This document shows positions 35,901-45,512 of a stretch of DNA of 64,000 bases, piece after piece. The stretch is from Toxoplasma gondii ME49 (Eukaryota; Apicomplexa; Conoidasida; Eucoccidiorida; Sarcocystidae): assembly GCF_000006565.2 (NCBI RefSeq), contig NC_031472.1:124001-188000 (forward strand). Direction: 5' to 3'. The notes under the pieces are model-generated. The model did no database searches. It had not been told where the DNA came from and saw only the letters and a list, made by a program, of their open reading frames with translations. Numbering within the stretch: the first letter of the stretch is position 1; each line of letters begins with the position of its first letter. The position numbers were made by a program, and so were the translations under genes.

Positions 35901-36407
35901 ACAGGCGACAGCTGGAGACGCGGAAGAGCTGGACAACGACTCAGACAACGGTGTGGAACGAGACTCAGAAGGAGACTCAGAAGGAGGCTCAGAAGACGAC
36001 GGGGGAGAGGGGAGGGAGGAAGAAGAACGAGAGGTAAGGCGAGAACGCGAGACGGCAGATGAAGCTGAGGAGGAAGAGAATGGAGAGCGTCCGACGAAGA
36101 AGGAAGATGTCACGGATACGGGGGAGGGCGGCGGTGACGACAAGGCCCAAGTCCGGCCGAGAGATGGCGACCCTCCAAGCACAGAAGCAGACTCTCTGAT
36201 GGCTTCCGTTCCTAGGAACTCGAGAATGCCGTCATCTTTGCAAACGTTCTGGTGGAGAGCACAGGCTCCAGAGACGGTCTCTGGACACAGGTCTGCAGAG
36301 TTTTTCGAAAAAAGGGGCGTATGTGTTTTTGCCTGCCCTCGTCTCTCGGCTTTCATTCTTACACGAGCCACTTGGCCCCAGTACGCTGCGTGAGACCGAC
36401 TCGCCAT
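26958..36407 (-). CDS. Giant RAP-domain protein with FASTK/OPR-like helical repeats, uninterrupted ORF
   Basis: A single open frame of 3149 codons runs without an intron. Repeated helical motifs of the LLWALA type appear at intervals: LSALLWAYARF (near residue 940), SNLLWALVMTL (1330), ISRVAWALTRPE (1430), LAGVVWALNVLNRR (1610) and CANLLSAWTACG (1875). This spacing is typical of OPR/HPR/FASTK-like organellar RNA-binding proteins. A RAP domain follows in two pieces: ALAIEVDGPSHFLSW (about 2270) and GKTRQKRLRLECAGVACLHL then PFYRLPPW (about 2415-2440). A charged insertion of roughly 110 residues separates them. Residues 100-210 are Ser/Pro-rich. The long tail beyond the RAP domain contains MIYVVLSLTDPRLWFLAACP and has no recognised fold. 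RAP proteins act in mitochondria or plastids on rRNA or mRNA; the target organelle is not evident here. The start is the first Met of the frame. Confidence 0.8.
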   Translation of the reverse strand: MASRSHAAYWGQVARVRMKAERRGQAKTHTPLFSKNSADLCPETVSGACALHQNVCKDDGILEFLGTEAIRESASVLGGSPSLGRTWALSSPPPSPVSVTSSFFVGRSPFSSSSASSAVSRSRLTSRSSSSLPSPPSSSEPPSESPSESRSTPLSESLSSSSASPAVACVSSVSSRCGEGAPLLSRSPSRSLRLASQLQTSRSPHRRLSADCNLAGLQDGSREGDAGIEKTVSGAFAASRLPPSWTCDCEDRLSETHTLAADLGGVLRDLYRLRASIFARASCAVRHRCGSGPSQREAIFCCLLHHSQELTSLLRRLRSELLKSRDFFAASTAASCSPLDLPHPRPLAYDASPLDSYGPHRLVSPSSSFSSSSSLSSLSPATMFSSALSPSSSSLSSVSSPLEPSSRFPSSFESFESFPEASCRSPASLDTPDLQGTRGYEASANSPFRPRQLWSFLGRVGSILTTLGKSLPLPPSVDLGKPRVAPTEFEEHLRRLLSSISHVLPAVERSPQDGTQRTDSSSEKKANAPGSRETPQLASERFPSRLRQKATAREKEESLSLHAGRAEPQISGVSKIDLSACPLTQDLQNLLHAYAFAATAALATAATLPARDAADEWIIASLHSAAWCLRLFPCFPPASASPAGGAPFACSGGWSAGGVSRSSLPLFLASSLSSAVQSFASTAQENLPALAAAAQTRIHRLREAALLDLVWSVTSLKEVLCMHGGAGIAFESQAGLAAPSGETFDSWESARRFPDQAEEAVVTPVFRGGASPYVEKAISPEPAFSPDVFLEAIAERTADISEGRSHALPVALLRAACIFSSFPPSLFVRFSRMILNLGWDAHPSEPVLSESTPSSGSSLASTYPVSSSCSPSSSASASSSSAASAAHVSSSLPSVSVSPASPMPSRAAPSPGCRVSPTRHADVQETFLAASSPAALSALLWAYARFLTSSSFTRETSESSPNALRNHSSRLHRAAFYAVLEHAFESLRRQPGWACKAGVSQQLPASRFHGKRRGQELETEGRDKARTGKEAWENRSICTSCWAASRVLEVTPVSEHANRLLTLAFLQESLRFCLRPASEERLSASVAGVPGGSFSLLGGPFLDLMNLLEASYRCRVLSLPLLDFVVAGLARKEAASMSVRTHPEPKYLSVGEENGKPKRDGFTSREVWAGVALFVMLARLSTFASEQLMEAVARQGSWCTQSSSGLGPAVAAAIAGRQPVSSNASRESSWGGWRAAPSTAGETDENTSKEHKRSGEMSLFAGHPNAAALSGSRPADALCFQGKTAFQGTPDDAETAERAVAKLAEGRRVLVCTLSRHFHEVRDSEVSNLLWALVMTLRSGEAKDGFAVPKGNETSRQVLAFDREDGRGPCTALEGDETPGAHRVNAQAGRPGDLGLLPDKSDEGKLLEQILARMHAPTFACPPAHISRVAWALTRPELVEFVEKEGIPQPIVSEILDKLLARVLTARPAGARRMRERERRTGPHRVAGTGRLAETPNEAWVPGPLVSLLGVERLCTILVSYPSFQRSNENVKNRFVGAALDELFDLFSAIEACPGIAKAPLTSAKSCQASPQGSGLQGRVSGPSNSPVALSRLIDEALKMETLAGVVWALNVLNRRHSLLVALVTDHVTSRLLQHSRCQWGDAAGDEETGSGSVNEKTRSAPIHMAEEVENAISLAKAGGPSVGAPSEPQCGGVSASHLQGDGSGKDRETLQRQGREPLGGERDTAAAGEDGANYADNSASLPTGVSLISSPSSSPTTLARFPRLLMTFLTACSKLRCELPTSFFDACSRYMAGLTAFVVEEVSLHADASLDSLPTGPSASSSSLPVEGACCNSEKREQLLPTSVREAIKTKDVCAALKAQEIMAKAGWPLWTCANLLSAWTACGCRDARLLQPFTRLLSLALLGKADLCAEIEGPKCGAPGDGQRRAGDETTPLGVDVACLPPRAASVVSVGVRESSLRPCGASRVSPKQVESESERYKREHEAGAPVPAILSSLVPDVQRSVPMLLASFARAGYTEGNPLFPVLLTSAAALTGKALVAANLWNEGPAGDQGDIRSVLLELAECEKRLAPSHCLSSSWNTSVYTSFLDFVLHHDLLKNSSRLLSSSHNLSACAPSPFHLVSVPSRLPAPVSESPHHSRGPSALFPPHSLSPPALSSSSRSGPYVSSVPVSAESSETPGVPPSLDAVEAACVSVATSLGISPRVLEVWRFLGPLSTLPVQSALQRRASLALHAVLDLEQVEVFEEVLLPPPLSAFVDLLLVHKASQRALAIEVDGPSHFLSWTRHTGVIVENREAARELGERRNRRREGVRPDGAGRDQDTDNSGEEHSAEQAVAKRVDQRQGQREESRVLLSSSCEGRLQNMVHTESVNSDGYTVAFDAPEWTTEEVYNGAHGDIVVPVGFTCDGKTRQKRLRLECAGVACLHLPFYRLPPWQSMESVAAFLRSALPPQWLRTDLSLELFKEDRELEGTALQCADAPAEPRKHQMKLGTVGEDSPLWRKQGGKSFRLDSQVNPHFAVDRKTERADMGVEAGQARRAGAALEGDAWRAGEERGFSPSLRVGERRSKEIHCSRVPLSTGQRPVRRPRETAIFQGLATPSRSRFFCTSGNQRGESVAAPQDDGATPINGGENASGCMPRPWWLCGEAKSRGGGPQGFGVRGDELDPSPRLTYFEDAEDARENDGEECTGEPSEGDVLRDLTREQKAFLLQQAVRSFVSPMEEKRAKLASVSSEAPRNESDTAPLSTAAENNSAVEDSTSQQPSASASLSLPEASQDIRVDASVLPRALGLQKKLESSVSRPHRLPIHVQWLHALATERQVHLERLGYSQPQLRLCMHRGNKERKSTSGDVAQDNEPPKSCPGAKRTEQRDGAERLGELDERPGGVTFDTAARRSPFGDKTESSRPVGDSFSDVSSEASSALSPSFLLLTHKPMIYVVLSLTDPRLWFLAACPPNQAPAFHFLHLLDSASEPAAFSRSASPSNEKPSPARQRKSRAGTSGGAPHFVPDGRFAGVLAGQTLHAGRFGHRRVSEILVRWKKERLDNAEQNFLLYPLEVLPCHHRRVPFQPIAEDRLRVWQQLLTQVQFQDDHAQTRNDFPSAAQHEGVAEQRNSQEKSLRARLLLPPPRQPQVWELEDEEGRTSPSVETERVSL

Positions 36408-37765
36408 TGTGAAAGAGGCAAGCGCATGTCGAGTTTCTGCGGAGATTTCATATGCGGGTCAGGACAGCTGCATAAAAAAGTCACGCGATTTCTCTGGATG
36501 TCTCGGCGAAACGATTCTCTTCCCGGCTGTCGACTTCGCGGGAGTCGACGCCCGACGATCTCGAGCCTTTCGAGCGCCCTAGACGGACCGGACTGCCGGG
36601 TGGTGAATGGGCCAATCCGATCAGGTTTCCACGTTCGTTTTAAAAGACGGGTCGCTTGCCTGAAACCTAGCCTTGTTTGGCCTGTTTTTCATCCATGCCT
36701 CGATTTGCACACGGAACGACATCAGAAAGAGAGCACCTTCCTTTTCTGAGAGCCTTCTTCCCCGTTTACACTGAACTAGATCCGGAGAAAAACAGTTGGA
36801 TGAGCAGGCGGCAAAGAAACTTCCGCTCTCGGCCGGTGGATGGGGACTCTCTGCCGGACGCGAATAGCGGAGATGTGCGACACTCGGACAAGTAGAAAAC
36901 GGCCACAAAAAAAGACAAAGACAGGACGCGAGACAATGAGAGGAAGAGAGAAACTGAAGGAAAAGATGCAATGACGTTCTTTGACCGTTCTTCGACGGAA
37001 GAAGTCGTCAAAGAAAAGCACGCGCGGGTTGACTGGCCAAGAACTCTGCGCAGGCCCCCCCCCCCTGCGCTTTTGCGGTGGTGAAAAGGCTTTCCTTCTG
37101 GACGCTGTCTGGCTGCATGCTGGGCCTTTTTAACAACAGGAGAAGCTACAGAGGAGAAAGAGAAACAGTCTGCGCAAGCCAGGTTCTTGCCAGCCTCAAT
37201 GCCGAGACGACCGAGGAAGAAAAGTCGCGAATTCGCGTCTTAAAGTGATGCTGCACTGCATGCACCTGAAAAGTGTGTGTGTTCGCCTGAGAAAGACCGA
37301 GAAGACGCTTGCCTCTCAGTTTTCTAATCCAGTTTCTGAGTCTGTAGATTTAACTCTGAACGCAGCGAAAGTGTGCAGGCGAAGGGGCAGTTTGGGTTTT
37401 GACGAATCTTTCGTTCCTGCGTCAGCAGCCGGGATGTGCATGCGCCCAGAAGACAGGGGAATTCGGAAATGGAAAAAGAGGCAGATCTGTGTTCGTTTGC
37501 TTCAGTCGCCAAGACACATTCTTCGCGTTTCACGAGTCACTTCTTCTGAGTGTTGTCAAGATGCCGCTGCCGAGAAATCTCTGACGAACGCTCTGCCGTC
37601 TGTCTGTCAGATCGCCTGCACCCACCGTTCACACACTCTTCACTTTCCCTTGCTTTCGCTAAATCCCGCTTTTTCTGTTCTTTCCTTCCTGTCCACACTT
37701 CTCTGTTGCTGGATTGCCCTCCTGTCTGCCCCTCCGTTTTTGCCTTCCTGTGCGACGGCGGTGGC
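36408..37765. promoter_or_regulatory. Bidirectional promoter region with GCATGC-core motifs
   Basis: The RAP and EF-hand genes diverge from this 1.36 kb stretch, so it should contain both promoters. It holds GCATGC at 37115-37120, TGCATGCA at 37257-37264 and TGCATGC at 37437-37443. TGCATGC is a known ApiAP2 transcription-factor recognition core in apicomplexans. A C-run lies at about 37055-37066. Function is inferred from position and motif only. Confidence 0.4.
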
Positions 37766-39571
37766 ATGGCGGGTCCACCCGCAGTCTCAGAGCAGCACCG
37801 AGCGCATGCGCCGGGAGTGCGAGCGCCTGGCGAGGATCCGGGTGTTGCTCTCGCTGGTCCTTCGTCTCTCTCTGCTTCTCGTCTCGCGTCTGTTTCTGGC
37901 CAGCCCAACATGCAAGACAAGAGAGCTGCGAGTGCGTCCGGCGCAGAGGCAGGCGAGAGGAGACGCGACATCCAGAGAGCCTTTGCTCTGTTCGACCGCG
38001 ACGGCGACGGCCGCCTCGACAGGCGCGAGTTGAAGGCTGCATGCAGAGCGCTCGGATTAAAAGTAGACGACTTCATGGTGAGACACGAAAATTCCTGCAA
38101 CTCATCCTAACCTGCAGAGTCCAGAGAACGCCCACAGCGAGACTTAGGAAGGCTTCCTCCCAACCGGCGAAGCTCGCGTTCAGAGCCAGGTGTGAAACGG
38201 GGATGCTGCGAGAGAGCGACGGTTGCGCGGACGTCGGAAGCAACGGCGTTCTGCGAAGAAGAGAATCGTAGATCCACCTTGGCAGTCATGTACGAGGTCG
38301 GAGCCGGATAAACGGTGGTGACCCAGAGGCTGACGAGACCTCTTGTTGACGTATTTGTGTCGTATTGTAAATGGCGTTTCGGCCTCTTATGAGGTGGTAG
38401 AAAGAATGACATGCAAAACTGTTTCGTGTAGACACCTCAGTCTGTGAGTTTTTTTTGGGACTTCGGTTCGATGGAGGGGCAAACGGAGTCCAGGGGTCAT
38501 CGCGCGCGCTCGGCTGCAGCTCTGCGACTGTCTCGTTCTTGCATTGCGAGTTCTTTTGTGATTCCACCGACACTGAAAATGAGTGCGTTCACCAGTGCTT
38601 CTCCGTTGATACTCGGCTACTCCTTCAGACGCGAAGCCCATGGCTCTTTACCCCCCTGTGCAACGCGGCCTCCCTCGCTTCGCAGCGGTGCTACGATTTT
38701 TGAAACGCGCATGGACCTGACAGAAAACCTCAAAACCTAGCTTCTGTTTCTGTCGCTGTTTTGCGTGTCTGGGCGCAGATCGACAGTCTGCTTCGCGTAT
38801 CGGGTGGCTCCACGTCTCCGATAGGATCTTCTTCCTCCTCTTCTCCTTCTTCCTCTTCTTCTCTTTCCGTGGACTTCAATGGTTTCCTCGAGCTCTGCGT
38901 CGGGACTTGGCCGCAACGCAGCTCGACGGAGGAACTCCGCGAGATTTTTCGACTCTTTGACACCGACCAGAAAGGTGCGTTTTCCTTGCCAGTCGCTTTT
39001 TGACAGCTCGTGTGTCTCGGTCTGCCTGACGACCTCTTGTCTTTTGAAAAGGCTCACGGACTGAGGCGTCTGCACGAAACGGTTTTGTATGAGGCCCACC
39101 TTCCAGCAGACGTTTTCGGGAGCCGCTCTTCACTCCGAGCGTCCTTTCGGTGTTGCCCTTAACGTCTCGCTTCATCGCTTCTCTGGTCTCCTCTGCTCCT
39201 TCGCTCGCGTCGTTTCCAGAGCTGCGTATGCATCTATGTAGATGCGCATGCATTCGTATCTACTTGTGCTCATGCGCATATATGCATGTCTTTCCCTTCG
39301 CGGGTGCTCACGCGCGTTCTCTTTCTCGACTTCTTGTTTCGCAGGCTATGTGACAGCTGCAGACGTCGCGCGCGCAGCGAAGGCCGTGGGAAGCTCTTTG
39401 AGTTCTGAGGACGTCGACTTGATGGTCCGAGAAGCAGATCGCACTGGAGACGGTCGGCTCTCTTTCGGCGACTTTGAGCGCGTTTTTCGTCGCATGCGCG
39501 GAGTCCCCGGGCGGCCAGAGGGCGAGGCGCTTGAAGTCGTTGTCGACGATGACGATGAAGACGACTTGTGA
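37766..39571 (+). CDS. Centrin-like EF-hand calcium-binding protein, three exons
   Basis: Exons 37766-38077, 38779-38974 and 39345-39571 join in phases 0 and 1 to give 244 residues. The first EF-hand is clear (FALFDRDGDGRLDRREL). The C-terminal pair reads LREIFRLFDTDQKGYVTAAD and VREADRTGDGRLSFGDFERV, with a linker (VARAAKAVGSSLSSEDVDLM) that resembles centrin's RVAKELGENLTDEELQEMI. The second EF-hand is degenerate: a Ser-rich run replaces the loop before VDFNGFLELC. An N-terminal extension of about 70 residues is Ala/Pro/Ser-rich, as often seen in centrins. The protein ends in an acidic tail (VVVDDDDEDDL). Centrins serve centrosome, basal body or apical complex structures; calmodulin-like proteins are the alternative. 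Met54 (MQDKRA) is another possible start. Confidence 0.8.
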
Positions 39572-42500
39572 TGTGGAGGGGAAGCGCGTCCGTTTTGCGC
39601 GAACCCCATGAAAGAACACCCTTGAATTTGATGGAGAACATGCACACATTTTTCTCTACCCTCACTTTGCCATGTGACCTAAAAGAAGCTGACTTCAGTC
39701 TGAAGAAACTACCGTTCTGCGTAAATTGATGAGTCAAGGAGGTGCAAACCGTCAAACGGTGCGGGAAAGCGCGTGCTTCGCGGTTTTAGGGTGGCGACAA
39801 GAACTTTGGATTTCGTCGTAGCAGGTGCAGGACACCGTGAAGTCCATGCTATATGCTTTTTAAATGCTGAGAACTTCAGTCCCTTACTTTTGAAGCGTGA
39901 TCTCGACCTGTCAGGACTCCTCCAAGCACCAGCATCCTGATCGTTCGTTAATGTAGTGTTTAAGTCGCTTTTGGCTGGTTCCACGTCTCTTTTTGCGTCT
40001 TGAGCTCGTTCCTCCCTGGTGTCAGTGACGGCATCTGAGAGACTTAGTGCACCAAGATTCGAAGTTAGTGTTGAATAGGGAAGCAGAAGAAGAATATACA
40101 AACGAGAGAGGCAGAGGACTCAGTAGAAGACGGCACAAAGAAATAAGAGGCCGAAGTGGAGAAATGCAGTGTCACCGTGTGCCTGTAGGAGAGCCAACGT
40201 GCATACCTAGTAGCCCTTCTGCTCTGCCGGACCTGGGTGTTCTTTTTAATCGAGAGTGGTTATCGAACACTGGTCTTTGGTGGCAAAATACGCGCAAGTC
40301 TGTTTATCGCTACGCTTGAGGGCAGATCGTTTTCTAAAGGTGTATGCAGTTCTAGAGCGGCAGCATATTATCAGGGGTTAGTGACTCGCTGGAAACACCG
40401 ACGTGTGCAGCTGGGCTGTGAATCAAGCATGCAGAGTATCTGAAGAATGCTCTTGCGGAGTTTGCACAGTGTTGGAAACAGTCACGTATAGTTAGCGGGT
40501 CTCACGCTAAATGAGAGTGTTTCATCTTCAAATTTGAAAAGATTGAAAAACTCAACGAAAGGCGAGCTCTTGTTTGACTGGCAAGATCGCATCGAATACA
40601 AGCGAACATACGCACACGCAAGAACCGTTTTTCACCGTAACATCGGTGCACACACACGACCGATCGTATGCGAAAGCACTCGGCTGCAAAAGGATTGTTT
40701 CGGATGACGCTGAAACCTCCAAATGGCTGTCCTGTCCTCGGCAGAGCAAACAGCCAATTCACGGGTTTGATCCAAAACACAGACCACCTAAATAACGAGC
40801 AGCGATGACCTCCAAGGCTGCCCTCTGAGTACGAGGCTCTCTCACTCAGCTGCTACAGTTTGCATTCGCAGCTCAATGACAGAGCTCGTGACACATCAAG
40901 AGATGTAGCATGCAGGAGGGATCGCCGTTAACTGCTGAACGTCGCGACGCTGAAGAACGCTTGCAAGTTCTGCGCTGCAAGTTCCTCAACTGCCGAGTCA
41001 CGCTAGCTTGTCCTCGCGTAGCCAATGCAGGCAAACTATTCGATCTTGCCATCAAGCCAGAGAATTCGCCTCTGAAGGACAAATCGCAGCGCCTTTTGCC
41101 CATAAAGATGTAGAGGTATGGCCTCGCTTGGAAGGTTCGCGCGCGCTATGTACTGTGATGCTTATTCCTCAAACGAGGGTCAAGGAATACATACCCGCGT
41201 GGAGTGTCGAGAACCGCCAGGTCCGTTCCAGAGGGAGAATGCTTCGTTGTTTACAGTTATTGTTTGACTAGCCACCGAAGGCAGACACATGTGCGTAACC
41301 TCTCTCGAGTTTCCCTATCTCGTGTCGTGAGTCGAAAAAGTAATGCCGTTTATGAACGCGCCAGCCGTGACGGATTTCCCTTTGTCGCGAGCGCCCACGG
41401 GCATCGTTTACTTCTCTGTGACTTTTCCACTCACGAGGCACGTTCGTATGCCTTTGCTGCGCCACCGGAGGGAGTATATACGCGTTTTCACTTCATAAAG
41501 GACGTTCGCTCCTACTCGTCTAACCGCGATCTCTAGAGGGAGAAGAAATAAATGCCGCTCCGCATCGAACACATCTAGGCCAGTATCACTCTAGAGGTAT
41601 GTTTGTAGATTCAGTTTGTGATACAAGAGAGCGAGACTAGAATCTGGAACTGAACTTAATAGAATTAAGTACTGCTCCTAGTGAAAGTCTTTCAAATCAC
41701 CAAGTAGTCGCCTTGAATTTTTGAACCGTCGACGTGGTGCCCAATAGAGGGTAACTGGCACACAAAGACATTTGAAGTCAAAAGCTGTTCTTTAGCTCAC
41801 ACTGAATGCTCCCAGAAAAATATCAATGCTTCCCAAATTCGTACCTGTATTCATGGAAATCAAAAGGACTGCCGCATGCCAGTAAGCTACTAGAGTCAGT
41901 AACCTTTTCGTCATGCCGACTCCCCAGAAGCGTTGCGTTCCAAGCGTCCTTGTCGGTGTAACGAGAATGTGTGGCCGTTTTGCGAGTGTACAAATCTGCC
42001 CACAGAAACGTGTAACTGGTTAACGCCGTCACCGGCAGTGATATCGCCATCAAACACTTCTCCTGTCTAGGTCTCGTCCCCCGAAGTTTTGTAAACATCA
42101 CTGGCGTTTGAAATAATACCTGAAACTCTACAGCCAATTGAAAAGAAAACAAATAGAGAACATGTGCCATGAGTTGCATTTTCGGTGACGCGTCGGGACC
42201 AAAGGATGAATGGCGAGTTCGGATTTCTTGGCTTTTCGTCAGAAGAGCCCGGCTGAGCTTCCTCATGTTTTGATCTGCGCACTTTGTTCGAGATCAGTGT
42301 CAACGTATTACTTCGTGGACTAACATCGTCGTGATGAATTCTTTGAGAATTTTTTTGATCAGTTGCTGCAAGCCGATGCGACTGAAAGAGTGAAAATAAA
42401 ACAGACCGTGTCGTGGGTCCTCTCCAGCGAGTGCTATAGCTCCAAGGACGAGTGACGACGACAGAACGGGCAGAAAACCAGATATGCAAACATTTTCGCT

Positions 42501-43894
42501 GTGACTCTTCCCCATGATGAGGAAGTGAGCAAAGGTATTGTTAGTTTTCACTCTGCTTCTCGGGATGAACCACCATCTCTCAATCTCCCAGGTCAGTGTG
42601 CGAATCGAAGTCGCTGCCGTAGACTCGACTACTAGTGGACTACCTGCGTGCGCTGGTCGAGCTTTCTCTTCCAAACAGTTAAGGAAATGTAAGCTCAGCG
42701 CGAAAAAAGATTTCCAGAGGAAGCGACGGATGTCTGAGCACATCAAGAGTTGCCACTTTGCTTTGACTAATCCGCAGAGATTCATGTGGCTGGCAAGTTC
42801 CTCAAATCTGCAGTCAGTCCAGTCGTGATGAGAGGCGAAAGCTTATTTGCGTAGCAACTCGCATGCACGAAAAAGTGTTATCGCTGGTCTCGGCGGGAAA
42901 CGGGATCTTGAAAAACGCAAAACAGTTCGAAGACACAGTTCGCTACCCTTCAATTCTGCCTATGCTCCCCTAGCTTCCAGAAAAGGGAAAAGATCCTCCA
43001 GCGTTCTGCAATTTCCCGTAAAAATTCTGTGCATCGGACCCGGCAAAATGTGCGCCTACGCGGCCGAGGAAACGTAATTCGCGTTTCTTCGGGCCTCCGG
43101 CAGAATGTGAAAAGATAACGGCGCATTTTGTCTCTGTGACGGAACTCCGTTTTCATGCTTCTTCGTTGTTCCTTTTCCAACTTGCCGTACCACAGGGCGG
43201 CGTTTGTATTCCCCGAAGGATTTTTGCATGCGCCTGTAGAGGCGTTTTACAACGCTATTTTTCCCAAGGATCTTACAGTTTTGCTTCCTGTCTTTTCGCT
43301 TCTGTCTCACTGCTGAAGGTCCCGATGTTAAAACTAACACTGACACTATGTACCGCTCCACGATGCTGCCTGTGTCGTCCTTTCGCTAGTGTGTCGTTTC
43401 GTTGCCGGAGAGACTTTTTTACCATTCACTGTTTTCCTCCATTGTCTTGCCTGTCCTTCTTCCACATCTCGCTGCTTTTCTGGCGTGCCTGAAAATCCCC
43501 TTCCACCCGCCAGCCTCTACACAGTCCTCTGCCATCTTGCCGTCGGTGTCCTGCCTTGTCCTCAATCGTAAAGATGCCGAGGTGTCTGTACACGTAACAC
43601 TCCGGGGATCAAGTGACGCTGTCATTTCCTTGCATCAGTTCCTTTCCAGAACAGGCAGAGTTCACTTCGGCCTCTTCTTTGTTTCGGCTAAATACACTTC
43701 GAGGGCATTCCAGCACATCCCTCTTCACACTGCGACAGTGATTCCACGCACAAACTTATTTTCTGTCCGGCCGTTTCTGCAAAAATTCGCCTTCTGGAGC
43801 CGCCAGAGACGGCCACAGGCTGCGACCGCTTGCCGGCTCCGTACTCTTCTTTTGGCTTGTGTTGCCACATTTGTTTTCCGTGCACTCCGTGGAA
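39572..43894. other. 4.3 kb spacer between EF-hand and uL16m genes
   Basis: No convincing gene was found. Small open frames occur on both strands, including a low-confidence minus-strand candidate at 41823-42785. The right part should contain the promoter and leader of uL16m. No microsatellite, RNA gene or repeat array is visible. Confidence 0.35.
41823..42785 (-). CDS. Possible unrecognised coding region, minus strand
   Basis: Two overlapping minus-strand frames have protein-like rather than random composition. The upstream frame (42785-42300) contains CISGFLPVLSSSLVLGAIAL and HSFSRIGLQQLIKKILKEFI. The downstream frame (42266-41823) contains MAHVLYLFSFQLAVEFQVLF. They could be exons of one small gene, but no splice pair was confirmed and no family is recognised. 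It may equally be chance. Confidence 0.15.
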
Positions 43895-45512
43895 ATGCCT
43901 CCTTTTCGTTTCAAAGCGCCTCAGGAGGTCCGAATCAAGGTCCCCATTGGGCGCATTCCACCTGCTGTTGGCCCAGAAATTCGATTGGGGAAGAGCATCG
44001 TGGCCGTCGCACCCCATCGAGTTACGGCAGAACAGCTGGAGGACGCACGAAGGGTATTGAGGAGGTACGCTTTTGGTTGTGGCCACAAACTTCTTTCCTC
44101 ACCTGTATGGACACACAGGGAAACCACGTCTCCTCCAGGGGTTCCTAAAGAACGGAAACGATCCAGTTCAGCCAGTCGCACTTGTCACCAGAGCAGCTCT
44201 GGTGGCACAGTGACGCGTTACGCCGAAGAAATGCTCACTGAGGAATTCGCCTTTTTCGACACCACGAGGGAAGCGACTGGCGGTGGATGTGGGTGGTGAA
44301 ACGTGCACATGCGTTCGTTGAAGGATGCGTGGTGGTAAAGATTATGCGTCAGAAAGAAACGACTTCCAAATGCTTGGGTTTCCAGCGTAGTGAGAACCAC
44401 GCAGTGTGTCAGGTTTCCAAGGTTTGCTTCCGTATATCCTTTTTTTGTGTCAAGCGAAGGAGATAGGGACTGTCTCGCACTCAGAGTTTCGTTTTTGCCG
44501 AGAGGCCAAGCAGAAAGGAAGAATGGTGTTGAGATGTTCGCGTTTCTCACCAACTTTTCGTTGTGCTTCGCAGGGTCTTGGGGAGGTCCAAGGAAGTCCA
44601 CCAAAACGTGCATGCCACCTACGCCGTCACACGCAAACCCGAGGGAACAAAAATGGGACAGGGAAAGGGCAGCATCGACCGCTTCGTTGCCAGAGTTCCA
44701 GCAGGTGACAACTTCACTCTCAGTCCTTTTAAGCCTTTCCCTCCCCTCACGATCATTTTGTCTTTCATCTGTATATACATATATATATGTGTTATACATA
44801 TACACGTATATATGCATTGTGTTGTAGTTGTACATGTATACACAACGATTCTTCTTTGCCCATGTAGAGCTCGATGGGAACATGGGTACTCCCTTCCATT
44901 TTGAGAGCTGCGAAGACAAGCAGACGCGGTCGTGGCGACATACGAAGCATAAATGGATGAAGTCATACATTTATACTCATCGGAAACACCATCTGCGCCT
45001 GTCGTTCTCTCTACCTATCTATGTCTTGTGTAGACTCACCGTTGCGTAGAGTTCACACTTGACTGGCGAATGCGGAGAAGGGTGTTCAGGGTGTAGTTGG
45101 CCACGCACGTTTCAGTGAACTTTCTGTGTCAGTCACACTGACGATTTTTGCCACTTTCGTTTCCTTTACCTCGTGTTTCCAGGGTTTGGGGTTTCGGTAC
45201 GAATGTTCATGGACGCGCGTTTCTGCGTCTGATGTGCTGTCTTTTCCAGGACGCATTCTGTTCCACATCCCACAGATCAATCCGTTTCATCCGTTCCCTG
45301 AAGTCGAGCCGAATTTCGCTGCCTTCAAAGCCATTGCGCCGCGGCTTCCCGTGCCCGTGGTGTTCCGCGAGCAGAACAATTTTTTCCAGATGCACTCTGT
45401 GAAAGATCTCATTCGAAAGCGGCAGGCGGAGGAAAGGGAAAATCGAGAGAAGACAGCACGCGACAAACTCGGAGGGTTTCACACCGACAAGGCAGAGCAC
45501 ACAAAAAAGTAG
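43895..45512 (+). CDS. MRPL16: Mitochondrial-type ribosomal protein uL16 (L16), three exons
   Basis: Exons 43895-44064, 44574-44704 and 45250-45512 join in phases 2 and 1 to give 187 residues. The L16 landmarks appear in order: RIKVPIGRIPPAVGPEIRLG, then RVTAEQLEDARRVLRR, then the signature MGQGKGSIDRFVARVPAGR across the second junction, then LFHIPQI and FKAIAPRLPVPVVFREQN, matching the helix and strand after the signature. uL16 binds 23S rRNA near the peptidyl transferase centre and A-site tRNA. Apicoplast genomes encode their own rpl16, so this nuclear copy is more likely mitochondrial, though no clear presequence is seen. An in-frame upstream Met at 43859 could add 12 residues. The Arg/Lys/Glu-rich tail (KRQAEERENREKTARDKLGG) is an extension beyond bacterial L16. 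Confidence 0.85.
44764..44830. repeat. TA-rich microsatellite in uL16m intron 2
   Basis: A TATA/CATA/TGTA dinucleotide-type run lies in the second intron of the uL16m gene. It is the first substantial TA run met from the left and opens the microsatellite-dense part of the window. Confidence 0.8.

Noticed and set aside
35379..36393. Plus-strand Glu/Arg-rich frames of about 130-230 codons
   Set aside because: They are the antisense of the Ser-rich N-terminus of the RAP protein; Ser codons read as Arg and Glu on the other strand.
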